Shown: positions 1-7,511, counted from the first letter of the stretch. The stretch: 15,638 bases of DNA from Actinomycetota bacterium (GCA_003168295.1 PMST01000202.1:2817-18454); one strand, 5' to 3'. Translations and numbers: made by a program. Notes: generated by a model not told the origin, from the letters alone.

Positions 1-1081
1 GCCCACGGGGTCGCCCACCTCACCCCCGAAGAGGCCCGCGCCGCTGAGGCGCTGGTCCTGGACCGGGCCGGGCGGCTGACCCCGGGCGGGCTGCGGGCCG
101 CGATCAAGCGCGCGGTCATCGAGGTCGCCCCGGACAAGGCAGCCAAGCGGCGCGAGCACGGCGCGAAAGACGCCCGGGTGGAACGCTGGCCCGAGCACTC
201 CGGGAACGCCGGCCTGGCCGGCCGGGAACTGCCGCCCGCCGACGTCCTGGCCGCCGACCAGCGCATTTCGTGGTGGGCCAAGCAACTGAAGAAGGCGGGC
301 CTGGACGGCGACATGGACCAGCTCCGGGCCCGCGCCTACCTGGACATCATCCTCGGCCGCGACTCCACGCTCCTCACCCAGCCCGAACCCCCCGCAACCA
401 CCGACGGCGGTCCGGGCGACGGCGGTCCGAGTGATGACGGTCCGCGCGGTGGCGGGTCGGGCGCACCGGAACCGGACGGGACCCTGGTGCCGCCGGTACC
501 GGGCGTGATCCCGGCCGGGTTCAGCGGCTGCATCAACCTGACCGCGACCCTGGAAACGGTGCTGGGCCTGGCCGACCGGCCCGGCGAGCTCTCCGGTATC
601 GGGCCCATCGACCCTGCCCTGGTCCGTGACCTGGCTTATGCTGCCGCCCGCAATCCCAGGACCACGTACTGCGTCACCGTCACCGACGAGCAAGGACACG
701 CCATCGGTCACGGCTGCGCCCGGCCCGAACCCAAAAACCGCATCCGCACCGCCCGACCGCCCGAACCCCGGCCACCCCGCGACCACCCCCCGCCCGTCGG
801 CCACGATCCACCGCCCGGCAGACCCGGCACCGGCCTCCGGCCGGAATTCACCTTCACCGCGTCCGGTGGGGACGGGCCGCCCGGCGGCTACGGCACCTGG
901 CGGCTGTCCACCGGCCTGCCCGGACGACCTGACCTGCAACGGCGGACCCAAATGCCGCCACGAGCACCGGCTCAAGCAGCACCCCGGCTGGAAGGCCGAG
1001 CAGATCACCCCGGCCACCTTCCGCTGGACCGTCCCCTCCGGCCGCCAGTACACCACCGAGCCGACACGCTACCCGATCTGA
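1..1081 (+). pseudogene. DUF222/HNH endonuclease (13E12 family) remnant, 5'-truncated and internally deleted
   Basis: The reading frame is already open at base 1, so the 5' end lies outside the window. Frame 1 encodes the second half of a DUF222 domain (for example LTPGGLRAAIKRAV and ADQRISWWAKQLKKAGLDGD), then a Gly/Pro/Asp-rich linker, and it reaches GPPGGYGTWRLSTG near base 900. Family members then continue for several dozen residues through the Cys/His core of the HNH nuclease. Here that core is missing. The conserved C-terminal tail (CNGGPKCRHEHRLKQHPGW, ending TTEPTRYPI) follows at once but in frame 2, with its stop at 1079-1081. The junction lies in 921-940, at the short direct repeat gacctgacctg. 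Frame 1 itself runs on as nonsense to 1314. Loss of the catalytic His region plus a frame change makes this a pseudogene. These genes occur in many copies in actinobacterial genomes and decay often. Confidence 0.85.
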
Positions 1082-1207
1082 GGCGCACCGAGCAGACCCG
1101 GCGAAGTCCTCAGGCAGCACACCGACCAGGGCCGCTCGATGCCATGCTCTGTTACATCGGATCCTCCGCCGCCGACGACAGCCAACCGAGCCGACCTGGA
1201 GCCACCC

Positions 1208-1882
1208 GTGACCTCGACGCCGCCCGATGCCTCCCGCCCGCGCAAGGTCACTCCCCGTCAAGCCGCCGAGATTCTGGCCGAACGAGACCCGGTACTTGCC
1301 CGCCTCCTCGCTGAAGCAGGCCCGCCGACCTTCCCCAAACCTACCGACACCCATTTCGCCACCCTCGTCCGCTCTGTCACCTACCAGCAGCTCGCGGGGG
1401 CCGCTGCCCGGGCGATACACGGCCGGCTCATCCTCGCCCTGGACGGCGACGTCACCCCCGAGCGGGTCCTGGCCACCCCGACCGTGCTGCTCCGCGAGGC
1501 CGGCCTGTCGGCCGCCAAAGCCGCCTCCCTCCAGGACCTGGCGGCCAAGGTCCTCGACGGCACGGTCGTGCTCGACTCCCGTCGGCTGGCCCGGGAAAGC
1601 GACGCGGAGATCGTGGCCCGCCTGTCGAGCGTCCGCGGCATCGGGAAGTGGTCTGCGGAGATTTTCCTGATGTTCCAGCTCCGTCGGTTGGACGTCTGGC
1701 CCACCGGAGACCTCGTGGTACGCCGGGGGTTCGGCCTGGCGTGGGATATCGCCACGCCCACGCCGAAGCAACTCGACCTCCTCGGCGACCCGTACCGGCC
1801 CTACCGCAGCGTCGTCGCCTGGTACTGCTGGCGGGCGGCCCAGCTCTACGGCGGCGCGGCCCGGACACCCGTGACCAGCTAA
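1208..1882 (+). CDS. DNA-3-methyladenine glycosylase, HhH-GPD (AlkA/MAG-like) family
   Basis: This is a monofunctional base-excision repair glycosylase that removes alkylated purines by base flipping in the cytoplasm. The 224-residue product is the length of short AlkA/MAG1-type enzymes that lack the N-terminal domain of E. coli AlkA. The helix-hairpin-helix is at residues 139-152 (LSSVRGIGKWSAE). The expected catalytic aspartate is Asp168, in WPTGDLVVRRG. QQLAGAAARAIHGRL near 60-74 is the typical first helical segment. The frame is open from 1139, but the GTG at 1208 has GGAG seven bases upstream, and the 23 residues before it are Pro/Thr-rich and unlike the family, so I start there. It lies 126 bp after the HNH remnant and converges on the MFS gene. 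Family assignment is firm; the exact substrate is not visible. Confidence 0.9.
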   Translation: MTSTPPDASRPRKVTPRQAAEILAERDPVLARLLAEAGPPTFPKPTDTHFATLVRSVTYQQLAGAAARAIHGRLILALDGDVTPERVLATPTVLLREAGLSAAKAASLQDLAAKVLDGTVVLDSRRLARESDAEIVARLSSVRGIGKWSAEIFLMFQLRRLDVWPTGDLVVRRGFGLAWDIATPTPKQLDLLGDPYRPYRSVVAWYCWRAAQLYGGAARTPVTS

Positions 1883-1943
1883 GGGAGCAGCCAGCGGACC
1901 AGCTAGGGGAGTAGCCAGGGGACCGGACCAGCTAGGGGAGCGG
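1873..1943. repeat. Three short repeats spanning both convergent stop codons
   Basis: The core GACCAGCTARGGGAG occurs at 1873, 1897 and 1926 (unit offsets 24 and 29). The first copy contains the glycosylase TAA stop (1880-1882). The third contains the MFS stop (TAG on the minus strand, 1932-1934). They fill the whole 49-bp gap between the two genes. Microduplication of a gene end is the simplest origin; a role in 3'-end formation cannot be judged. Confidence 0.8.
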
Positions 1944-3236
1944 CTCGGTCTGGGGAGACTCCGCCTGGTCGTGGTGCGCGGGCTCCATCCGCTGCTGGCG
2001 GAAGCCGGGGAGCAGGCGAGCCAGGACCAGCGCGCCGACGATGCACGCCAGGCCGCCGGAGACGACGGAGAAGGTATCGCCGAAGCCGGTCGCGACCGCG
2101 CCTGCCTCCAGGTCTCCGATCCGGGGGCCACCGGTGACCACGGCGATCTGCAGGCCCGCCAGCCGGCCCCGCAGCGCGTCGGGCACGGCGAGCTGGACGA
2201 TCGTGCTGCGGAACACGGCCGAGATCACATCGGCGCAGCCCGCGGCGGCGAGCAGCACCAGCGCGGCGGGAAGCCAGTGCACCAACCCGAAAGCGGTGAT
2301 GGCGGCGCCCCACGCGATGACGGCGAAGATGACCGCCAGGCCCTGGCGCTGGATCCGGCTGACCCAGCCGGTGGTGAGCGCACCGATCAGCGCGCCCGCG
2401 CCGGGCGCGGCGTAGAGCAAGCCGAGCGTCGCGGCTCCGCCCCCGAACAGCTTGATGGCCAGGGCCGGGAACAGGGCCCGCGGCATGCCGAACACCATCG
2501 CGTTGATGTCGATCAGATAGGCGCCCTGGATGGCCTGCCGTCCGCGCACGAACCTGAGGCCCTCGATGATCGAGCGGAACCCCGCGCGGTGGGCCGTCGC
2601 GCCGCGCGGCGGCTGCGGTGACATCATGAACGCCCCGCTCGCGGCCGCCGCGAAGCTGGCCACGTCCATCCAGTAGACGAAACGGACCCCGGCCCCGGCC
2701 AGCAGCAGCCCGGCGATGGCCGGGCCCACCACCAAGCCGAACTGGAACAGGGACTGGAACATGGCGTTGGCGGTCGACAGCTCCGACCGGCGGACCAGGC
2801 GCGGGACGATGGCGCTGCGCGCGGCGTTGTCCAGCGGGCTGAACCCGGCGGAGGCCGCGGGCAGCACGAACAGCGGCCACAGCGAGGTGCCCAGGTCGGT
2901 GTTGATCGCCAGGCCGGCACTGCACAGCGCCGGCAGCACCTGCGCCATTATCAGCAGGCGGCGCCGGTCCATGGCGTCGACCACCGACCCGCCCAGCAGC
3001 GACCCGGCGATCAGCGGGAACAGCTGGAACAGCGACACCAGCCCGACGTCGAGGGAGGAGTGGGTGATCCGGTAGACCTGGTAGGGCACCGCGACGGTGG
3101 TCAGCTGGGTGCCGAGGACCGACACCAGCTCGCCGCCGATAAGCCAGCGAAAATCGCGGGACCGCCGCAGCGGCGTCAGGTCGATGAACAGGCGGCGGCG
3201 CGCACGCCGGGGCGGCTGCTCTGCGCGCTCGCCCAC
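1932..3236 (-). CDS. Major facilitator superfamily exporter (EntS/MFS_3-like)
   Basis: This is an integral membrane proton-driven transporter. The 434-residue product has about twelve hydrophobic segments. A motif-A-like loop, GGSVVDAMDRRR, lies at residues 82-93 between the second and third segments. SPLDNAARSAIVPRLV is typical of the EntS/MFS_3 branch, which exports siderophores, macrolides and other small molecules. The open frame reaches back to 3323, but the GTG at 3236 is preceded by AGGGGAGGAA with six bases of spacing, so I take that start; the extra 29 upstream residues look non-coding. No siderophore or antibiotic gene lies next to it, so the substrate is unknown. It converges on the DNA glycosylase and is divergent from the DUF3117 gene. 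Confidence 0.9.
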   Translation of the reverse strand: MGERAEQPPRRARRRLFIDLTPLRRSRDFRWLIGGELVSVLGTQLTTVAVPYQVYRITHSSLDVGLVSLFQLFPLIAGSLLGGSVVDAMDRRRLLIMAQVLPALCSAGLAINTDLGTSLWPLFVLPAASAGFSPLDNAARSAIVPRLVRRSELSTANAMFQSLFQFGLVVGPAIAGLLLAGAGVRFVYWMDVASFAAAASGAFMMSPQPPRGATAHRAGFRSIIEGLRFVRGRQAIQGAYLIDINAMVFGMPRALFPALAIKLFGGGAATLGLLYAAPGAGALIGALTTGWVSRIQRQGLAVIFAVIAWGAAITAFGLVHWLPAALVLLAAAGCADVISAVFRSTIVQLAVPDALRGRLAGLQIAVVTGGPRIGDLEAGAVATGFGDTFSVVSGGLACIVGALVLARLLPGFRQQRMEPAHHDQAESPQTEPLP

Positions 3237-3351
3237 CCGGTTCCTCCCCTGAATCGGCCACACCCACCAGTTCGCCGAACGCATCCGCATCGTTACGGAT
3301 ATCCCGGCAGGCTGGGCGATCAATCGTGACGCCTGCGTCCAGGCTAGCCGC

Positions 3352-3390
3352 GAGGGCCCGCCGCCAGGGCCCGCCGCGAGGACCCGCCGC
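3352..3390. repeat. Three tandem 13-bp repeats
   Basis: Units GAGGGCCCGCCGC (3352-3364), CAGGGCCCGCCGC (3365-3377) and GAGGACCCGCCGC (3378-3390) abut without gaps. Each differs from the first at one position. They lie about 115 bp upstream of the MFS start codon, in non-coding DNA. Confidence 0.85.
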
Positions 3391-3430
3391 GCGGCCGGGG
3401 CTACCGGCGGCTGAGGTTGGCGACGCGCCG

Positions 3431-3477
3431 GTGAAATCGCCGAACGGCCGGAAAATAAGCCGTTGCCGCGTTTTCAC
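3431..3477. repeat. Nested inverted repeats upstream of DUF3117 gene
   Basis: The outer arms are GTGAAA (3431-3436) and TTTCAC (3472-3477). The inner arms are AACGGC (3443-3448) and GCCGTT (3459-3464), around the A-rich loop CGGAAAATAA. The symmetry suits either a DNA operator or an RNA hairpin. There is no homologue to decide between them. Confidence 0.5.
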
Positions 3478-3678
3478 GGTGCCTAGGATCGTCGATCATT
3501 ACCATTCTGCTTCCGAACACGGGATAATAGGGCGACAGATAGAAACGGTTGTGGCTTACCGGTTTCACCGTAGGCGCCCGGGTAGCGGCGTGCACAGAAC
3601 CCGGGCAGGCAGTGCCACCTGGCAAGGCAGTGCCGCAAAGGTCGGTGCGATGGAGTCCGGAGGGAAGGGGATGGGATA

Positions 3679-3846
3679 ATGGCGGCGATGAAGCCGCGGA
3701 CGGGAGACGGTCCGCTTGAGGTCACCAAAGAGGGGCGCGGCATCGTGATGCGTGTCCCGCTTGAAGGCGGCGGCCGTCTCGTTGTTGAGCTCACAGCTGA
3801 CGAAGCAGCCAGGCTTGGTGACGCCTTGAAATCGGTGGTTGGGTGA
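3679..3846 (+). CDS. DUF3117 family protein (Rv1211-like), 55 aa
   Basis: This small cytoplasmic protein is nearly invariant across Actinomycetota and its biochemical role is not settled. The reading begins MAAMKPRTGDGPLEVTKEG and continues through MRVPLEGGGRLVVEL to DEAARLGDALKSVVG, which I recognise as a full-length DUF3117 domain. The ATG at 3679 has purine-rich AAGGGG eight bases upstream and GGAGGG further up. The M. tuberculosis homologue, Rv1211, lies a few genes from the same methyltransferase-sigE-tatB-mrp block, so the position here looks like ancestral gene order. There is a 19-bp gap to the 3' end of the convergent methyltransferase gene. Confidence 0.93.
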   Translation: MAAMKPRTGDGPLEVTKEGRGIVMRVPLEGGGRLVVELTADEAARLGDALKSVVG

Positions 3847-3865
3847 TCCGATCCGATGACGCTCT

Positions 3866-4513
3866 CTAGTCGCCCCTCTTGACCGCGGCGAGCAGGCCCT
3901 CCCCGAGTGGCAGCAGCACCGGCACGAGCCGGTCGCTGGTCCGCACCAGGCTGGCGAGGTCGAGCGAGGAGTCAAGCGAGGAATCGCCTTGGCCCTCGTC
4001 ATCTCCATCGTCCCCGGGAGGATCCGCAGGCCCCGCCAGCAGGGCATTGTTGAAAGCTACGACGCCGCCGGGCCGAAGCAGGCGCAGCGCGGCGGTCAGG
4101 TAATCCACGTAGTCTCGCGCATCCGCGTCGCAGAACACCAGGTCGTAGGTGCCGTCGGAGAGCCGCGGGAGCACGTCGAGCGCGCGGCCGAGGATGAGGC
4201 GGGCCTGGTTCTGCGCGAAGCCCGCCTGGGTGAACGCCTTACGGGCCATTCGCTGGTATTCGGGCTCGGTGTCCACGCTGGTCAGCGTCGAGCCCGGCCG
4301 CATCCCGCGCAGCAGCCAGATGCCGGAGCTGCCGCAGCCGGTGCCGATCTCGACCGCGGTCCTGGCCCCGACCGCGCAGGCCAGGAAGCGCAGCGCGGCG
4401 CCGACCGCCGGAAGCACCGGCTCGGTCCCTCCGAGGTCGGCTGCGTTCGCCCGGGCCGCGAGCAGCGGCTCGTCCTCAGGTACGTATTCTGCGGCATCAG
4501 AAAGTGGCCCCAT
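3866..4513 (-). CDS. SAM-dependent O-methyltransferase (catechol-OMT-like, Rv1220c-like)
   Basis: This is a class I methyltransferase of the cation-dependent O-methyltransferase family, 215 residues, presumably cytosolic and of unknown substrate. The SAM motif is EIGTGCGSSG (55-64), the ribose-binding acid is Asp81 (VDTEPE), and the motif around the first metal ligand is VFCDADARDYVDYL (126-139). The second metal site normally reads Asp-Asn after RPGG; here it is FNN (154-156), so one expected ligand is Asn. An acidic Ser/Asp/Gly-rich insert occupies about 163-187 and includes a duplicated SSLD encoded by a 12-bp repeat (3960-3983). The ATG at 4513 lacks a clear Shine-Dalgarno site. It is divergent from sigE, as Rv1220c is from sigE in M. 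tuberculosis. Confidence 0.87.
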   Translation of the reverse strand: MGPLSDAAEYVPEDEPLLAARANAADLGGTEPVLPAVGAALRFLACAVGARTAVEIGTGCGSSGIWLLRGMRPGSTLTSVDTEPEYQRMARKAFTQAGFAQNQARLILGRALDVLPRLSDGTYDLVFCDADARDYVDYLTAALRLLRPGGVVAFNNALLAGPADPPGDDGDDEGQGDSSLDSSLDLASLVRTSDRLVPVLLPLGEGLLAAVKRGD

Positions 4514-4545
4514 TTGTAGCAGCCTAGCGCCAGATCCGCAGGTCC

Positions 4546-4573
4546 GGGAACTCTCCGGGCTTCCAGCCCGTTA
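4546..4573 (+). promoter_or_regulatory. Candidate ECF sigma-E-type promoter of sigE
   Basis: GGGAAC (4546-4551) and CGTTA (4569-4573) are separated by 17 bases. This matches the -35 GGAAC and -10 CGTT pattern of actinobacterial sigE/sigH-group promoters. Transcription would start near 4580, about 100 bases before the preferred sigE ATG. It implies positive autoregulation. It is inferred from sequence only. Confidence 0.65.
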
Positions 4574-4620
4574 CTTAGACGGTACTGGCCGGGCGCGTGC
4601 TGCCCACTGCAAGCTGCTAT

Positions 4621-4650
4621 ATGGCATCCGAAGGTATGGCATCCGAACAC
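4621..4650 (+). repeat. 15-bp direct duplication in sigE leader
   Basis: ATGGCATCCGAAGGT (4621-4635) is followed at once by ATGGCATCCGAACAC (4636-4650), with the first twelve bases identical. Both are in frame with sigE, so the duplication also doubles a possible ATG start ([10 protein letters not shown]). Confidence 0.8.
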
Positions 4651-4680
4651 AACTGGCGCAACGGAAGAATCCAGGGCACG

Positions 4681-5328
4681 ATGGTGACAGTCGCGGCACT
4701 GTGTGACCCGGAGGGCGGAGTGGTGGACGAGGCCGGTCGACGACTCCCGTCGCCGGGCCAGCTGGCTCCGGCCGAGTGGAACCTCCCGACATGGGAGGAC
4801 ATCGTTCGCGTGCACTCGGCTCGGGTCTACCGTCTGGCCTACCGCCTGACCGGCAACCCGCACGATGCGGAGGACCTGACCCAGGAAGTATTCGTCCGGG
4901 TGTTCCGGTCGCTGTCCAGCTATACCCCGGGCACGTTCGAGGGCTGGCTGCACCGGATAACCACAAACTTGTTCCTCGATTCGGCGCGGCGCAAGCAGCG
5001 GATCCACTTCGAGGGACTAGCCGACGAGATGGCGCACCGGCTGGCGGGCTCTGAGCCCAGCCCGGCCCAGGCCTTCGACGACAGCCATCTTGACGACGAC
5101 GTCCAGGCCGCGCTGAAGGCGCTGCCTCCGGAGTACCGGGCGGCGGTCGTGCTGTGCGACATCGAGGGCTTCTCCTACGAGGAGATCGCCGCTACCCTCG
5201 GCGTCAAGCTGGGCACGGTGCGCAGCCGGATTCACCGCGGCCGGGCTCAGCTGCGCTCCGCCCTGGAGCACCGCCGGCCCGCTCCGGTCGGTGTGGACCC
5301 GGGAACCACGAAGGACTCACAGCTATGA
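4681..5328 (+). CDS. sigE: ECF RNA polymerase sigma factor SigE
   Basis: This is an extracytoplasmic-function sigma factor that directs RNA polymerase to envelope-stress genes. Region 2 covers about residues 41-108, with [17 protein letters not shown] and [17 protein letters not shown] as the -10 recognition and core-binding parts. Region 4 covers about 138-195, with the helix-turn-helix [20 protein letters not shown]. The wording is very close to mycobacterial SigE. The start is uncertain. The frame is open from 4597, with ATGs at 4621, 4636 and 4681, and a GTG pair at 4720/4723 directly behind GGAGGGCGGA. I list 4681 (215 aa); 4720 or 4723 has the better ribosome site, and several starts may be used, as in M. 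tuberculosis. The stop overlaps the anti-sigma start (ATGA, 5325-5328), so the two are translationally coupled. Confidence 0.93.
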   Translation: MVTVAALCDPEGGVVDEAGRRLPSPGQLAPAEWNLPTWEDIVRVHSARVYRLAYRLTGNPHDAEDLTQEVFVRVFRSLSSYTPGTFEGWLHRITTNLFLDSARRKQRIHFEGLADEMAHRLAGSEPSPAQAFDDSHLDDDVQAALKALPPEYRAAVVLCDIEGFSYEEIAATLGVKLGTVRSRIHRGRAQLRSALEHRRPAPVGVDPGTTKDSQL

Positions 5329-5873
5329 GCCACCTTGGTGACCGGCTGTCGGCCCTCGTCGACGGCGAGCTCGACGGAGCCGAACGTGACCGCGCTCACG
5401 CTCACCTGGCCAGCTGCGAGCAATGCCGGGCCGAAGCCGCCGAGCTGCGGGTCCTGAAGCAGAAGCTGAGCACGCTCATGACCGGCGCGCCGGCCGAGGC
5501 CGCGATGACCAAGCGCCTGATCGCCATGACCGGACCGGGCGGACCGATGCCACCGCGGCGCGGCCTGCTCCGGGGCTCGCGGCGCGCGGCCACCCGGGCA
5601 TCGAGGCGGCCGGGAGCCCGCGGACCGCGGTCGGCGCGGCGCAGGCGCTACCTGATGCTCGGCACCGTCTCCCTGGTCGTCGGTCTCGGCACGGCCGCGT
5701 TCTCGGCCGGCGGCGGGGGTGAGGCGGCTCCGGGGCCACGGATCACCCCGCCGGTGGAGATGTACAGCGTGGAGCACGCCATCACGACGGGCCAGGTCCC
5801 ATTTGCCCCTCCGGCGGCAAGCCCCGCCGCGTCGAACCCAGGCGTGTCGAGCTCCGCCGCGTCGCTTCCTTGA
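5325..5873 (+). CDS. rseA: Membrane-anchored zinc-binding anti-sigma factor (RseA-type)
   Basis: This is the anti-sigma factor that holds SigE inactive until an envelope signal arrives. The N-terminal zf-HC2 (ZAS) domain has His27-x3-Cys31-x2-Cys34 after a typical [20 protein letters not shown] helix. A very basic linker follows (about 77-108). One membrane span lies near 110-128, and an outer tail is rich in Pro, Ala and Ser. M. tuberculosis RseA (Rv1222) has no comparable span, as I recall it, so this copy looks more like the membrane-bound type. The start at 5325 overlaps the sigE stop by four bases and has AAGGA upstream; the longer open frame from 5154 is inside sigE. It is followed seven bases later by the RseB-like lipoprotein gene. 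Confidence 0.9.
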   Translation: MSHLGDRLSALVDGELDGAERDRAHAHLASCEQCRAEAAELRVLKQKLSTLMTGAPAEAAMTKRLIAMTGPGGPMPPRRGLLRGSRRAATRASRRPGARGPRSARRRRYLMLGTVSLVVGLGTAAFSAGGGGEAAPGPRITPPVEMYSVEHAITTGQVPFAPPAASPAASNPGVSSSAASLP

Positions 5874-5880
5874 GGTCCGT

Positions 5881-7059
5881 GTGTTCAGTCCCAGCTCTCT
5901 CGTGAGCCGTCGCCGTGGCGAGGGCCGGTCGCCCCTGCTGCTGACGGCCGCGCTGGTGATGGCGCTGCCCGGGTTCCTGGTGACCGCGTGCAGCAGTCAG
6001 CCGGGCACCGGCACGACGCAGAACGAGGCGACCGCGACGGCCGGCGGTTCCGTCGCGGCCGCGGGTCAGGTCCCCGCGACCGGACGCCGGGTGAGCAGCG
6101 CGCGGGCCCTGCGCCTGCTGACCCAGGCGGCTCAGGCGGCGATCTTGATGTCGTACCAGGGCCAGGAGGTCGTCACCCGCTGGAGTGACGGCAGCGGGAG
6201 CGTGCTTGTCTCCGACATCTGGCACGTCAGCGGCGGTCAGACGGTCACCCAGACCTTGGCCGCGGGGAGCTCGCTCAGCAGCCAGCCTTACTTCTCCTCG
6301 GACAACGACAGCCAGGCGCCGGAGGGCGTTCTCGGCGTCACCATGCCCCTCATCGGGCTGCTCGAGACGCATTACACCGTGGTGTACGCGGGAGCGGGCT
6401 CGGCGGACAGCCGGACGGCGCAGGTGGTGGAGGCCAGGCGCGAGGACGGCAGCCTGGCCGCCAGGTTCTGGCTGGACGACGCGACCAAGCTGCCGCTCGA
6501 GCGCGAGGTCTTCGATACGGCCTCGCACGTGATCAGCCAGGATGTGTTCATCCGGGTCCGCTTCTCGAGCCTGGCTCAGGCGGCGATGCCGGTCAGCGGG
6601 CCGTCCGACCCGCCCGGGCCGTGGGCCGACCCGCTGTCGCACGCCCAGCTGCTCGCGCTGCACACCGGGGGCTGGCTGGTCCCGGCCGGGCTGCCCGGCG
6701 GGCTCTCGCTGTTCACCGGGGCCAGGACCACGACGAGCACCGGTACCGTGCTCGATCTCGGCTATTCCGACGGCCTGTCCGTGGTCTCGGTGTTCGAGCA
6801 GCGGGGCGACCTGGCGGCCAAGCTGGCCGGCTGGCAGCGAACCACCGTGGACGGCCATGTCATTTACGTGGCGGAACCGGATCAGCGGTCCCTCACCTGG
6901 TCCAGCCGCGGCATGGTGTACACGGTGATGGCGGACGCGCCGGTCCAGACCGTCGACGCCGTGGTCGGCGTGCTGCCGCACGACACGCCGCCCGGGTTCT
7001 GGAAGCGCATGTCCCGGGGTTTCGTCCGGCTCGCCTCCTGGGTCAACCCGTTCGGTTGA
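5881..7059 (+). CDS. RseB/MucB-like sigma-E regulatory lipoprotein
   Basis: This is a secreted lipoprotein, 392 residues, likely tethered to the outer face of the membrane. An N-terminal hydrophobic helix ends in the lipobox LVTAC, putting the lipidated residue at Cys37. The body resembles the MucB/RseB N-terminal domain (LolA-like fold): a strand-rich part with HYTVVYAGAG, VVEARREDGSLAARFWLDD and LPLEREVFD. A second C-terminal domain follows from about 255. In proteobacteria RseB binds RseA and blocks its cleavage; its position directly behind the anti-sigma gene suggests the same job here. The GTG at 5881 has GAGG five bases upstream, overlapping the rseA stop. In M. tuberculosis this slot is occupied by htrA. 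The RseB role is inferred. Confidence 0.82.
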   Translation: MFSPSSLVSRRRGEGRSPLLLTAALVMALPGFLVTACSSQPGTGTTQNEATATAGGSVAAAGQVPATGRRVSSARALRLLTQAAQAAILMSYQGQEVVTRWSDGSGSVLVSDIWHVSGGQTVTQTLAAGSSLSSQPYFSSDNDSQAPEGVLGVTMPLIGLLETHYTVVYAGAGSADSRTAQVVEARREDGSLAARFWLDDATKLPLEREVFDTASHVISQDVFIRVRFSSLAQAAMPVSGPSDPPGPWADPLSHAQLLALHTGGWLVPAGLPGGLSLFTGARTTTSTGTVLDLGYSDGLSVVSVFEQRGDLAAKLAGWQRTTVDGHVIYVAEPDQRSLTWSSRGMVYTVMADAPVQTVDAVVGVLPHDTPPGFWKRMSRGFVRLASWVNPFG

Positions 7060-7163
7060 CAATGAGACACCAAGCCGGCAGCGCCTGGGCTCCGAAATGG
7101 TCGCGTACGGTTTAAAGTGGATAACGAGAGCGTGTTGACCTGCCCGACGGAGAGCTGAAGCGC

Positions 7164-7511
7164 GTGTTTGACCTGAATATTTCCAAGCTTCTTATCCTTG
7201 CGGTGCTCGCGCTTGTCATCTTCGGCCCGAACGAGCTGCCGAAGATGGCCTCCCAGGCCGGCAAGGCCCTGCGCGACCTCCGCCGGGTCGCCGAGGGCGC
7301 CAAGAATGACCTGCGAGATGGGCTAGGCCCCGAGTTCGCCGATTTCGAGCTCGAGGACCTGCACCCGAAACGGTTCGTGCAGAAGCATTTCCTCGACGAT
7401 CTCAACGGGGATTCCGCCCAGGCCGCCGCGCAGCGGCCGCGGTCGGCCCGGACCAACGGAGCGCTGCTCGCTCCCGGCGAGCAACCCCCCTTCGACCCCG
7501 ACGCGACCTGA
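7164..7511 (+). CDS. tatB: Sec-independent (twin-arginine) translocase subunit TatB
   Basis: TatB is the receptor-side component of the Tat pathway, which exports folded proteins carrying RR signal peptides. The 115-residue product has a single N-terminal membrane helix (about 5-20, LLILAVLALVIF) followed by the conserved FGPNELPKMA hinge and an amphipathic helix (about 28-55, ALRDLRRVAEGAK). The tail is polar and variable, the usual layout. The GTG at 7164 has GGAGAG nine bases upstream. It lies 104 bp behind the RseB-like gene, possibly in the same operon, and converges on mrp. EfeB, further along the window, carries a twin-arginine signal and is a plausible client. Confidence 0.93.
   Translation: MFDLNISKLLILAVLALVIFGPNELPKMASQAGKALRDLRRVAEGAKNDLRDGLGPEFADFELEDLHPKRFVQKHFLDDLNGDSAQAAAQRPRSARTNGALLAPGEQPPFDPDAT

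Larger units (their letters stand above)
3237..3678. other. 442-bp intergenic region between divergent MFS and DUF3117 genes
   Basis: No convincing gene is visible here. It holds the MFS ribosome site (3241-3250), three 13-bp tandem repeats (3352-3390), nested inverted repeats (3431-3477), and an A/T-richer stretch of about 3450-3550 that probably carries promoters, with TAGGAT at 3483-3488 and GATAAT at 3523-3528 as weak -10 candidates. A long open frame, 3326-3679, crosses it but has no family resemblance and ends on the DUF3117 start codon. Confidence 0.6.

Noticed and set aside
854..2131. Long minus-strand open frame of 425 codons over the HNH remnant and glycosylase gene
   Set aside because: Its translation is Arg/Gly/Ala-rich with no domain, and it lies antisense to a well-supported glycosylase; it is a high-GC shadow.
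1903..3477. Minus-strand 524-codon frame overlapping the MFS gene
   Set aside because: It is longer than the MFS frame but is low-complexity Arg/Ala/Gly; the MFS frame has membrane helices and a ribosome site.
3326..3679. 117-codon plus-strand frame before the DUF3117 gene
   Set aside because: It crosses tandem repeats and a likely promoter region, shows no domain, and has no ribosome site that I can see.
4780..4808. Second GGAAC...CGTT pair inside sigE
   Set aside because: The spacer is 20 bases, too long for an ECF promoter, and it lies within the conserved coding region.
5881..7059. Possible HtrA protease, as expected from the M. tuberculosis order
   Set aside because: There is no trypsin-like catalytic triad or PDZ domain; the protein is a lipoprotein with an RseB-like body.
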